Under the pieces are notes generated by a model. It saw only the letters and a list, made by a program, of their open reading frames with translations. It was not told where the DNA came from and ran no database searches. From Gonocerus acuteangulatus (taxonomy: Eukaryota > Arthropoda > Insecta > Hemiptera > Coreidae): a stretch of 64,000 nt of DNA. Shown here one piece after another: positions 12,236-21,417 of this stretch. Each line of letters begins with the position of its first letter. Position 1 is the first letter of the stretch. Where the stretch lies: positions 100,052,643 through 100,116,642 of the forward strand of contig OX328125.1 of assembly GCA_946811695.1 (NCBI GenBank), given 5' to 3'. Position numbers and translations under genes: made by a program.

Positions 12236-12909
12236 AAACTAACTACAGTGTCGGCGCTAATAGCAAAATAGTTGATGCGCCGTTAAAAACGAAAAAAAAC
12301 AACAAAAAAACCAAAAAAAAAAAAAGGTACAGTGTCTATGAGTTTGCTGTTGGCTAGAAAGAGAAAGAGGAAAATGAGGAGAAGCAAAACGTTATCTCAC
12401 CAGTCACAACCTCTTCTATCTTTAATCGTTACTCCACCAGTTTAACCAGTTCTTTATAATATAAGGACTTTAGTATTGGAAATGTATGAAAATATTAGTA
12501 TATTCCATTTAATGACTTCTATTTCTGAGAAAAGTATACCTCAACAAATTTTTGAGATCAAACGACAACAAAATGAATTGTTATATAGATTTTTACTTTA
12601 TTTTATGAATTGGAACCAGAGGATTCACTGTAAAAGGACTAGGATTTGGCTTCCGAAGCACCATTCTCGAGTAGGTGTCAGTATTCTTCCAGGAAATAAG
12701 AATCATGAATACAAAATAGGAAGCATAGCTGAATTAATACTTGTTGACTCACTCGCCATCATTAAGAGCCACATATATGGCTGAAAAATGTTCTTTATTT
12801 TATCTTATTAATTTATTTATTCTTTAACTTTTTGTTATATTTATTAGCAGTATTTTTTTTTGTTTTGTTGGTTTTTTTTTAAACTATTTGTATAAATCAT
12901 TTCAAATAA

Positions 12910-12911
<2 letters not shown>

Positions 12912-12953
<42 letters not shown>
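12912..12953. repeat. poly(T) tract
   Basis: Uninterrupted thymines within a generally T-rich 450-bp stretch (12800-13250) that holds nothing else I can identify. Confidence 0.9.
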
Positions 12954-12956
<3 letters not shown>

Positions 12957-13358
12957 TTTGTCTTTTTTCTTTCGCATACTTAAACTAAAGGTTGAAGAAT
13001 ACATTGTGCCTCAAACAACCCAATTTAGTTGGGGAACTAAAATTTTTCCTCTCTGTTCTTTTTTTTTTTATTCATCAAGTTTTTTTAGCAATATAATTTT
13101 TATTATTTCTTTTAGGAAACAGCGTCTTCCATTTGTAATATACTTTTTAATTTTTATTAATTATTACGTGTCAGAAAATCAAAATTCATTTACTATACAC
13201 AACCTATTCTTCAATAATCTTTCTAGCCTAGATGTGGCCCTTTCTGGAGAAGGTTAAGGCTGTAATTTATTATGTTATGTGCTCTTGAAGATATGTAAAA
13301 ATGACATGAAACATGTAGAGAAATAAAAGATTGTTGAAGAATAGTATGTAGTAAATGA

Positions 13359-13536
13359 TTTTTTTTTTTTTGTTACGGCGGACAAATCTTGGTCATTAGC
13401 GTCAACATCCAGGGTGTAGCCAGGAATTTTCTCAGCGATCCCTGAGATGAGAAAATTCCTGTCGCCGGTTGGGATCATACCCGCCATCTCCCGCTTCTGA
13501 ATCTAGTGCGCTAGCCACTAGACCACAGGTGACCCC
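13359..13536 (-). repeat. tRNA-derived SINE (family 3), with 10-bp target duplication
   Basis: In minus orientation it starts 'cacctgtggtctagtggcta' (A-box-like), has 'gggtatgatccc' as a degenerate B box, and ends 'tttgtccgccgtaac' plus poly(A). A perfect direct repeat 'tagtaaatga' flanks it (13349-13358 and 13537-13546). Truncated relatives lie at 14295-14387, 51474-51571 and 56079-56196. Confidence 0.85.
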
Positions 13537-14145
13537 TAGTAAATGAATGTTAACATTCTGCTACATAAAAATACAAAGTGATAAATATGGTCACCATCTT
13601 ATAATATTTTTTTTTTTTTTTTTTTACTTTTATAGATCTGCTCCTTTGCCCACTAGCAATAAAGGTTTTTTATTTTATGGCTCTGCTTCTTTTCCCATTA
13701 GTGACATTTTTTTGTCCAGTAGATATTTAATGTTTACTAATCGGAATTAAAACAAAAATATTTTCATTAAAATATGACAAAGGAAAAGATAATTGAAATA
13801 AAAAACATAATTAATGTTTGTTACAAGACGAGATTGATGGTGGTAGACACATTGTGATTTGGGGAGAGGAACACGAGCGAGGAAATCAAGTGTGAGTTCC
13901 TCTCAAACACAGTTAAACTCATCCCTAACTCAAAATATAAACCGGTGAATTTTTTTTGGAAGTTTTAAACCATTTTTCTTCTGGATTGAACTAGAGATAT
14001 TGATGTTTAAAAAACAATAATTGCTAATGAATTAATTGACAAATAATAAACCACTGAAAGAGATTTGTCTACAAATAGCTTTTTAATCCTTATAATTTTT
14101 GAAAATTTATAATAATACTGTAGAGTTTGATTAACCTCAACCTAC

Positions 14146-14238
14146 TTCGGGAAGAGGTTCACAACGATTCTGGGTTGAATCTGGCAGGGTTCCTCCAGGA
14201 CAAGTAATGCACTGTGTTTCATCGTTTTCATCTAATAC
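14146..14238 (-). CDS. mGluR: Metabotropic glutamate receptor, exon 7 (end of cysteine-rich domain)
   Basis: 93 bp, 31 codons: acceptor TTCATTGCAG before 14238, donor GTAGGT after 14146, phase 0 both sides. It encodes VLDENDETQCITCPGGTLPD followed by STQNRCEPLPE, the last cysteines of the NCD3G domain that couples the Venus-flytrap to TM1. An alternative donor 4 bp further (GTTGAG) would break the frame with exon 8, so GTAGGT is chosen. Too short to be seen as an ORF. Confidence 0.93.
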
Positions 14239-14294
14239 CTGCAATGAAAAAATAAAATAAATTATTCAAGAATTCAGAAATATAAGCAAGTTAT

Positions 14295-14387
14295 TTTTTT
14301 ATTTATTTTTTTTTTTTTACGGCGCATCTACTTCTAGGTCATTAGCGCCGACATCCAAGGTGCAGCGAGGAATTTTCCCAGCGAGCC
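14295..14387 (-). repeat. 5'-truncated SINE (family 3)
   Basis: Poly(T) followed by 'acggcgcatctacttctagg' and part of the family-3 body. Flanked by a perfect 13-bp direct repeat 'ataagcaagttat' (14282-14294 and 14388-14400). Confidence 0.85.
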
Positions 14388-14739
14388 ATAAGCAAGTTAT
14401 TCAATGTATTTTCTGATATATTCAAATATAATTACTTGTTCAAGACACTAACTTCTGTAATAATAATAAAACAGAAAATAATTGCCTCCAAAAGGAGTGG
14501 AGGGTTTAAGTTTGTTGGGACAAATCTGTGATAATAAACTATTCAATTCAAACTAAAAGTCCAACCCCTCCATTCATTTGCCCATTAAATAGAGAAGGTA
14601 GCTGAATCTATTGTCAAGAGATTAAAGCAAAACGGTATTTAACTGCTTTTTTTTAATATATATTTGAAGACTGCATTCGATATACAATGTGGGTCTTCTG
14701 TATTAACTCAACAAAAAATGTGGCCACATGTCTACATTT

Positions 14740-15122
14740 TTACCTAATTCCTTGACAAAAATAAATTCCAGATCGAGTCAAATATAGAGTCAGCTGAAGA
14801 ATAAGCATCCATTCTGTTGTACCACAAGGAGCAGTAATAAGCCCATTTCTGATCAACATACATTGTAAGGTAATTTCCGAACCACAATCTGCCATACTCA
14901 TTCTCTGTGTATTAGTAGTCATGATTCAAGATGTTTGGATTGCATTGCAGGCCCACAATCATCTTTGGACTTCTTTTGAATGGTTGGAAAATCTGTGTCA
15001 ATGCATGGAAGACTAAAGATTTTTAATTTTTTGCGGATCATTGATGGAGTAACTGGTGAAGTTTTCACCAAAGCAGGAAGCGGATCTAATGCCTCAAAGA
15101 AGGACTCTTCAGCAAACACATA
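14740..15122 (-). pseudogene. Unidentified coding-like relic in receptor intron
   Basis: A minus-strand frame reads EESFFEALDPLPALVKTSPV, then TPSMIRKKLKIFSLPCIDTD and FPTIQKKSKDDCGPAMQSKH, and stops at 14920. An adjacent frame (14740-14922) continues without recognisable domain. The composition is protein-like, but I do not recognise the family. A transposon gene relic is my guess. Confidence 0.3.
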
Positions 15123-15447
15123 ACTTTTTTTTAATTTTTAATAAATCACATATCTGTTTTAAATTATGAATTGTCTAACAAAGCATTAAGTAAAAATTTA
15201 GTTAACATTAACAATAACATTTCTGCTGAAACACTAATTCAAATAAATATCATAAAATTTAAAGTGCATAGAAAAGCATAGCGTCAAAAATTAATGACAA
15301 ATCAGTTTGAAGTTACAAAACTTATGAATATTTTTTTATCAAAATTATTTTCCGAATCAATTACAAAACACTGGAACTAGCTTACTAGAATTTAATAAGG
15401 CATTATATTAAAAAAAATCTAAGCAATACCCTGGATTGTCAGGGCTT

Positions 15448-15449
<2 letters not shown>

Positions 15450-15488
<39 letters not shown>

Positions 15489-15665
15489 CCTCTCTACGTG
15501 ACATAGTTTCCGTAAATCATGGTAACCGCCTCGATATACTTGCCTTTTCCTTTTTACAGGACTTGTAGGTGTTGACAGTTTGTGCTGTGTTTTCCGTATA
15601 CTCTCAGTTACTGGGAAAGGAAGATGTACTCTCATACTAAATGAAACCAGGCTATTAATCAATGA
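15450..15665 (-). pseudogene. Unidentified coding-like relic followed by a long poly(A)
   Basis: A minus-strand frame reads INSLVSFSMRVHLPFPVTES, then IRKTQHKLSTPTSPVKRKRQ and VYRGGYHDLRKLCHVERL, and runs straight into a 37-bp poly(A) (plus-strand T run, 15450-15486). Coding-like text ending in poly(A) suggests a retroposed fragment. No target duplication was found and I do not recognise the protein. Confidence 0.3.
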
Positions 15666-16260
15666 TTTTTAGAAGTCTCAATTTATTGCTCGACAGTTGG
15701 TTGTATATTAGCCAAGAATTGACTACAGTTGTCCCTGTCATCCCAACCAGAGAGAATACATCCTTTCATGATCGGATAAAAAGTACATGTCTCTAGGATC
15801 ACGGACCGCACAGAGATTGATTTGCCCATTTTGTGCACAAATTCTCACAAATATTAAGAAGAAATATTAAATACTTCATACATATTTAAGGTATAACAGT
15901 AAAAGTTTGGCATTTCTTCCCCCCAAAAAAGTCCCTGCAGTTGGAGGGTGCACAGTTGGAATTTCTCTCACACAGGGAGAAAACATCTTACATGTCCACG
16001 AGGACATGATTATAGCTAAGATTTTAAGACTTCTTTTGGCTCACTTTCAACTATGATTTATTTTCTTATATATAAGTACTCAGGCACAAAAACAAAAACA
16101 ATATACAACACTGTTTTACATCCAACGCTGTCCTGCCCATGCCCAGTTTGGTACATGTTCAAAAATATGTTTAAAGGTAGATAATATTTGGGTAAAATAT
16201 TCTTTTACGATGATAAATTTGCACATAACATATTTCCCTTCATATGACTTAGGTAAATTG

Positions 16261-16362
16261 CAGGTAAATCGATTATTAAATATATCCTTTACCTGATACT
16301 GACTGCAATTGCAGGTAAATCGATTATTAAATATATCCATTACCTGATACTGACTGCAATTG
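16261..16362. repeat. 51-bp tandem duplication spanning a splice donor
   Basis: Two units, 16261-16311 and 16312-16362, differ at a single base (c-t-t-t-a-c-c versus c-a-t-t-a-c-c). Each carries the minus-strand coding end ...TGCAGTCAGTATCAG and a GT donor. Unit 2 holds the donor used in the exon 6 call (16343-16342); unit 1 holds a second donor (16292-16291) exactly 51 nt downstream in transcription. Confidence 0.95.
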
Positions 16363-16477
16363 AAACAGTGCCAACAGCATCGTTCTCCTTCTACGTATTT
16401 TTTGGCCTGGCCCATTGAGCATGGCAGACTGCAGACAGACTCTGGTGGCTGGGAGGATCCAGTATTGAAAAGTATTT
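16344..16477 (-). CDS. mGluR: Metabotropic glutamate receptor, exon 6 (cysteine-rich domain)
   Basis: 134 bp: acceptor TTAATTTCAG before 16477, donor GTAATG after 16344, phase 1 in and phase 0 out. It encodes ILFNTGSSQPPESVCSLPCS, MGQAKKYVEGERCCWHCFNC and SQYQ. The 'CCW.C..C' motif and the spacing of the preceding cysteines are those of the NCD3G domain. The peptide joins seamlessly to exon 7 (VLDEND). Using the downstream duplicate donor (16292) would add 17 in-frame residues (VMDIFNNRFTCNCSQYQ) with two extra cysteines. The donor chosen gives the family-like length. Confidence 0.94.
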
Positions 16478-16527
16478 CTGAAATTAAGTATGATTTGTCA
16501 TTGACAAATATATCAAACTTGACAAAT

Positions 16528-16573
16528 CACAGCCTTGCTGATTAATGATCGATCATTAATCAGCAAGGCTGTG
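16528..16573. repeat. Perfect 46-bp palindrome
   Basis: Arms of 23 bp (starting 'cacagccttgctgattaatg') with no spacer, centred between 16550 and 16551. It lies 51 bp upstream (in transcription) of the exon 6 acceptor. Smaller imperfect palindromes ('atttgtcattgacaaat', 16493-16509) are adjacent. Confidence 0.95.
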
Positions 16574-16715
16574 AAATGTTGTTGATTACGACAGGCGGAA
16601 GGTTAATAAGAACATACTGTAAATGTCTGATTAGGGTGGGGGGGGGCTGAGGCTGATCGGGATGAAGAAACAGCCTCAAGAACATCTGGACGCGGACGAG
16701 AGACGGCACACTGCT

Positions 16716-16927
16716 ATGGGCGTATATAGAAAATAATACTAATTTTAAGGGCTGGTACCATTCCCGGGGTATGGAATAACAACAATTTAGAACTTGGAAT
16801 AGTTTTAGGCAACTAAAACTCTATTACACCCAAAATAAAATACTTTTTATTAACTTAGTGATCTCTCAAAATTTCGTTTTTCGAGGGGGGGGGCTGCAGC
16901 CCCTCAGCTCCCCCTTATATATGCCCA
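16716..16927. mobile_element. MITE of the 'gggcgtata' family
   Basis: Ends are short inverted repeats: 'atgggcgtatata' at the left and 'tatatatgcccac' at the right. The interior shares 'tatggaataacaacaattta' and a G-run with the other copies. Non-coding. Confidence 0.75.
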
Positions 16928-17087
16928 CGATATACGTATTCCTCAATTATTGTTATATAAGGTCTTCCGAAGATATTCCTGCAAAAATTATCTTTCCCCT
17001 TCTAAACATCCTACTAAAACAAGATGCGCCCTGGTGCCTTGGTAGTGATAAGAACGGAAGTAAATAGGATGATGCGGTTCCTCCTCC

Positions 17088-17331
17088 ATGGGCGTATACA
17101 AAGGGGGAGGGCTGGAGGGGCTACAGTCCCACCCCGCAATTTTGATTTGTTCGGTAAAAATGTGTCATAAACCCCTTAAAAATAAATGGAATAAGATCAC
17201 TTAGTTCATAAAAAAAAATGTATTTTGGGTATAATAGTGTTTTGGTTGGCTAAAACTATTCCAGTTCTTGATTGTAAGTATTCCATACCCCGGAAATGGC
17301 CTCTCCGAAATTATTTCCTATATACGCCCAT
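17088..17331. mobile_element. MITE of the 'gggcgtata' family, opposite orientation
   Basis: Starts 'catgggcgtatac' and ends 'tatatacgccca'. The interior is the reverse complement of the 16716-16927 copy, so the two copies face each other 160 bp apart. Confidence 0.78.
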
Positions 17332-18044
17332 AGTTCCTGCTAAAATATTTTTATCAGACCATGTAGAAATGATATCCTGCTAGAATGTTCTGTATGAAGT
17401 ATATGTTGAGAATCAGCTGTTCGCTGGTTGTTATGTATAAGCCTAGAGCCCCTCCCCATCCTGACAGCCTTCTGCCTATTGGTGGATTGAAGGGAGCTTG
17501 CACCTATAGATAAGCATGATATAAACCAATCTCCCCCCCGTCTCATCGTATCCGCGACGCTCTCCCTATCTATTTTACACAGAGCTTCATTCAATTTTTT
17601 TTTGTCATCCCTCATCCGGTAAAAAAAGAAATTATTATTCAATATTTCTGTTCAATGATTTCCAAAAATTATTAATATGAATAATTGTTTTGTTCATGGT
17701 ATAACAACTAAAATGTGATTCTACAAAATACTATTAACTAGCAGAATGACCGTGCTTCGTCACGGCAGATAAGTAGTTATTGTATTGCGTTAAATAATGT
17801 TTCATCAAAATGAACGCTACTATACGATTTTGTGCAGCTTATAATAGCACGGTTCCCGTTATATTATATGTTATTCATCAATTGATAAGTAATCAAAGTA
17901 TAATGTTTCTTGACAATGAGGCGCTATAGACCAGTGTCAAGAAACAGATACCTAGAGATAACCCGGTATCTTTAGGTTACCATTACCAGGAGATTAAACA
18001 GTACAGGTAGAAATTAGTGGCCAATAATAAATGGACGTTAAAAT

Positions 18045-18407
18045 TTAAAAATTGATATCACTGCAGCAGATCTCTGGGTCACTGTCTTCTGAATCGCCTT
18101 GGTGGAGAGAGTGTGTAGGGGACGCTCGATAGGGAAAGGACTTTAGGGTTTTGATGACTGTGATGGCGTGGAAACTTTGGAATCTGGATAATAAAACATT
18201 TTTAACTGGGCCAATGAGCTCTTTATGAAGGTTGGAAACGTAAAACGGGGCATCGACTATGGCTCTTAGGACTTTGGATTGGAATGTTTGGATAGGTCTG
18301 ATGTTCCATGTTTTCGCAGTTCCGTAGACTTCTAACGCGTACGCCCAAATGAGTTGCAATAGCGATTTGTAAAGAATCAGTTTCTTTTCAGTACTTAAAT
18401 GTAATTC
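18045..18407 (-). pseudogene. Jockey-like LINE reverse transcriptase C-terminus (part 2 of 2)
   Basis: The minus strand reads STEKKLILYKSLLQLIWAYA, LEVYGTAKTWNIRPIQTFQS and KVLRAIVDAPFYVSNLHKEL, then to a stop near 18045. The 'LLY...L.PIWTYG..LWG.A...NI...Q.FQSK.LR.I..APWYV.N' signature is the thumb/C-terminal region of jockey-clade RTs. The frame is open but the element is 5' truncated and interrupted by the fold-back element at 18408-19861; the rest continues at 19862. Confidence 0.8.
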
Positions 18408-19861
18408 ATCATGATGATTAGATAGTTGGCCGTCGAGGTGATAAGAACAGATGGAATGGTTGGGATTCGGCTAAATAAACCTCAATATGATTTTGTTTTA
18501 AAAAAATCTATATTTCGGACGTTTCGGCTATTCATTGGTAGCCTTCGTCAGCTAAAATGACAAAAAAAGAAATTAATACAGTAACAAACAAGAAAAATTT
18601 ATAATTGTGATAGGCAACAGAACTATAGATACAGTTTAACTTATAACAGAACATAACGTCTTAAAATTCTTAGAATGAGTAGAATGAAAAAGAAAATAGG
18701 TACAGTAATTGATTTTAATAGTAATTAGTAACATTAATTGATTTTACAAAGAAATAAGAGAACTATATACCAATGACAAATATAGTAGCTAATAGTAACA
18801 TTAATTAATTTTACAAAGAAATAAGATACTACATACCAATGGAAATGCCGAGCGGCAGAGGAAGACCAAGGTTGGCAATTAAGTAACCATTGTGAAAGTG
18901 TCTAAGGAAAAAAGGAATCTGCAAGGGGTATATGTAACTGGAAACAGCAAGAGGTGGGGGAAACGGGCGGTAGGATCAAACAGATGTTTATGACATTTTA
19001 TGACAGGAAAGGAGAAAAAGGTGTTAATGGAAGGATACCCAAGGGGCAAGGTAAAAATCTAGGTAGGTGGTCGGGCGAGGTTTTGGAAAATATTAGCGTA
19101 CATAGGAGAAATGCCTTGTTGGTCAGTTTTGTAATTTATATTGTTTTTGTTTAAGTTTATGTTGAATATAAATTACAAAACTGACCAACAAGGCATTTCT
19201 CCTATGTACGCTAATATTTTCCAAATACTCGCCCGACCACCTACCTAGATTTTTACCTTGCCCCTTGGGTATCCTTCCATTAACACCTTTTTCTCCTTTC
19301 CTGTCATAAAATGTCATAAACATCTGTTTGATCCTACCGCCCGTTTCCCCCACCTCTTGCTGTTTCCAGTTACATATACCCCTTGCAGATTCCTTTTTTC
19401 CTTAGACACTTTCACAATGGTTACTTAATTGCCAACCTTGGTCTTCCTCTGCCGCTCGGCATTTCCATTGGTATGTAGTATCTTATTTCTTTGTAAAATT
19501 AATTAATGTTACTATTAGCTACTATATTTGTCATTGGTATATAGTTCTCTTATTTCTTTGTAAAATCAATTAATGTTACTAATTACTATTAAAATCAATT
19601 ACTGTACCTATTTTCTTTTTCATTCTACTCATTCTAAGAATTTTAAGACGTTATGTTCTGTTATAAGTTAAACTGTATCTATAGTTCTGTTGCCTATCAC
19701 AATTATAAATTTTTCTTGTTTGTTTCTGTATTAATTTCTTTTTTTGTCATTTTAGCTGACGAAGGCTACCAATGAGTAGCCGAAACGTCCGAAATATAGA
19801 TTTTTTTAAAACAAAATCATATTGAGGTTTATTTAGCCGAATCCCAACCATTCCATCTGTT
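18408..19861. mobile_element. Fold-back (palindromic) element with 14-bp target duplication
   Basis: The direct repeat 'cttaaatgtaattc' occurs at 18394-18407 and 19862-19875. Between them, 18443 to 19864 forms an inverted repeat with arms of about 700 bp and a spacer of roughly 25 bp near 19141-19166; the first 35 bp of the element are unpaired. The arms look almost identical by eye (a few substitutions). Each arm carries 'cgaaacgtccgaaatatag' beside a hammerhead-like core. It interrupts the LINE frame, which rejoins once one copy of the 14-bp repeat is removed. Both arms contain the same 60-codon open frame (GETGGRIKQMFMTFYDRKGE...), which I take to be incidental. Confidence 0.88.
19756..19786 (+). 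ncRNA. Hammerhead-like core motif (right arm; minus-strand mate at 18520-18551)
   Basis: CTGACGA, one extra A, a perfect 6-bp stem (GGCTAC/GTAGCC) with a 6-nt loop, then GAAAC. CTGANGA-stem-GAAA is the catalytic core layout of hammerhead ribozymes, and such motifs are known in terminal repeats of Penelope-like elements. The extra nucleotide before the stem and the absence of an obvious stem III make self-cleavage doubtful. Confidence 0.4.
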
Positions 19862-19930
19862 CTTAAATGTAATTCGTTCTTGTCCTGTATGTTTTTACTA
19901 ATGTCGCCAGGAAGTTGGGAGTTAGGTTTT
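19862..19930 (-). pseudogene. Jockey-like LINE reverse transcriptase (part 1 of 2)
   Basis: A minus-strand frame ...LPGDISKNIQDKNELHLS joins in frame, across the 14-bp duplication, with STEKKLILYKSLL on the far side of the fold-back element. It ends about 20-30 bp from the donor of receptor exon 5. Confidence 0.55.
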
Positions 19931-19950
19931 CAGAGATGCTCAAAAATCAC

Positions 19951-20100
19951 CTGATTCGTTTAGTTTTAGCTCCCCTTCGATGTACTCGCCGACTGTAAGC
20001 CACTGGTACACTCCCGGGGAAACCTGCTTGAAATGAATGATGTTGTAGCGAGCAGGTCCGTCTCCGTTGCTGTCGAACCGAAATTTGTCACCAGAAAGAC
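19951..20100 (-). CDS. mGluR: Metabotropic glutamate receptor, exon 5 (end of ligand-binding domain)
   Basis: 150 bp: acceptor GATATTTAG before 20100, donor GTGATT after 19951, phase 1 both sides. It encodes LSGDKFRFDSNGDGPARYNI, IHFKQVSPGVYQWLTVGEYI and EGELKLNES. 'F...GD.PARYNI.......Y.W..VG.Y' is the standard close of the Venus-flytrap lobe 1. The upstream intron is only 88 bp. Missed as an ORF because it has no Met. Confidence 0.95.
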
Positions 20101-20188
20101 CTAAATATCAACCAAATTTTAAAGAACTCTTTAAAACATCCAAACCTTGTTCACATTTTCTACGATACCTCTTCACAATGACATGTAC

Positions 20189-20470
20189 CTTCAAAACTGA
20201 CGTTCCTCAGGTACTTGAGAAGGTCAGGACCTTTTGTAGGATTCATTTTTGAACAGATTCCTTTGTAACTGCCGCACAAGTCTCTGTGCATGTTGTCCAA
20301 AGCGACAGACAGCGCCATTACAGCGTCGCTCACGAATTGTAACTGTTTCTCGAAGACGATTTCCTTTTTTGTTAATTTGTCGTTGGGACTGCATTCCCTC
20401 ACAAGGCCGATGTTGTATGGGGTCGGTGTACTATTGGGATACCTGCATTTGAAGTGATCTTCCCAAAATT
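20189..20470 (-). CDS. mGluR: Metabotropic glutamate receptor, exon 4 (ligand-binding domain)
   Basis: 282 bp: acceptor TTTTTACAG before 20470, donor GTACAT after 20189, phase 1 both sides. It encodes EFWEDHFKCRYPNSTPTPYN, a variable loop, EKQLQFVSDAVMALSVALDN, MHRDLCGSYKGICSKMNPTK and GPDLLKYLRNVSFE. The helix 'QFVSDAV.A...AL..MH..LC' and the 'G.C..M.P..G..LL.YLR' motif are family hallmarks. In glutamate-binding receptors the residue after 'M' in that motif is the Lys contacting the gamma-carboxylate (Lys409 of mGluR1); here codon 20241-20243 is AAT, Asn. This fits the insect mXR/mangetout-type receptor better than a true glutamate receptor. Confidence 0.95.
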
Positions 20471-20634
20471 CTGTAAAAATGAAAACATAAAATTTATCAC
20501 TCTGTAAAAAAGACAAAGAAAAAGTATGAAACAGGGTGTTTTATATTTTGGGACCATTTAAAAAAGTAGAGACATTTTAATATGTTTTTGTACTATTTCC
20601 TTAATATTTTAGTTTTTTGCCCCATATCAACCCA

Positions 20635-20883
20635 TCACGTCCGCCTGCACCGTTTCAGTCTGGTAAAAGTTGCACAGGATGTGGCGTCCTTTGATCCGAA
20701 ACATTTTGGTATCCAATAATGGAGAGTTTCGAGAAGTGATAGTTGCTTTAAATGTGTTTTCAGGCTCACCCAGTCCCAAAGAGGAGGGCTCTTATGTGCT
20801 TCTGGAATGTTGTGCTTATCACAATTAAACGAGACTTTTTTGGGGAGGGGATTGAAAAATTCCTGTCTGAATCTTTTTAGCAC
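20635..20883 (-). other. Unidentified 82-codon open frame in receptor intron
   Basis: A minus-strand frame begins MLKRFRQEFFNPLPKKVSFN and later has KSPPLWDWVSLKTHLKQLSL. It is protein-like in composition but matches nothing I know; probably a transposon relic. It is not part of the receptor, whose exons 3 and 4 join directly. Confidence 0.25.
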
Positions 20884-21219
20884 TTATGTTTTCCAAAATG
20901 CCTTGTTTAATATCTCAGATTTCCGACATTTCAAATAAAATTTTGATTGTAAATTAGGTACTTATATTACAGTGTTTTTGAGTTTATTGTTCAATGAAGT
21001 CATTTTTTTTGGACAAAATTAGCATTTAAATTTAAAGGTATTTAGAGGACTACATCCCTTCCCAAGGGAGGATTTTTCTCTAATTTTTCTAAATTGTATG
21101 GACAGAGATATGAATAAAAGAAGGAAATAGGGGCTCCGACTATTTTGGGTGATAATTTAATATGAATTTGTTTTACCACTATATAATACACGGGTTCATA
21201 ATTTGTTAGAGAAATTAAC

Positions 21220-21305
21220 TCACAAGGCTGGGATTGGAACCTGGAATCACCCTTTTTACGCTCAGGTGTATTACTAATTAAGCTACTTATATTTAGCTCA
21301 TGCAG
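21220..21305 (-). repeat. tRNA-derived SINE head, degraded
   Basis: In minus orientation 'tagcttaattagtaatacac' resembles an A box and 'aggttccaatccc' is a good B box 42 bp on. The body is not recognisable. Confidence 0.5.
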
Positions 21306-21417
21306 TAAATTAGAATAATTATGTGAAGCCTGACGATGCTCTTGTCGTAATTAATGGAGGCCATAAACGTTCAGTTCAAATCTCAAGGCAGAGACTGCAC
21401 AGTTCGGCCTCAAGGTT

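Noticed and set aside
12471..12784. 102-codon plus-strand frame
   Set aside because: AT-rich composition, no domain, no splice or promoter context; likely chance.
14139..14142. Alternative donor GTTGAG for receptor exon 7
   Set aside because: It would leave phase 1 and put exon 8 out of frame; the GTAGGT donor 4 bp upstream joins in phase 0.
18954..19353. Paired 66- and 76-codon frames (GETGGRIKQMFMTF...) as a gene
   Set aside because: They are the same sequence on both arms of a palindrome, with no similarity I recognise and no supporting signals.
19756..19786. Confident call of an active hammerhead ribozyme
   Set aside because: The core has an extra nucleotide and I could not find stem III or a cleavage triplet; kept only as a hammerhead-like motif.
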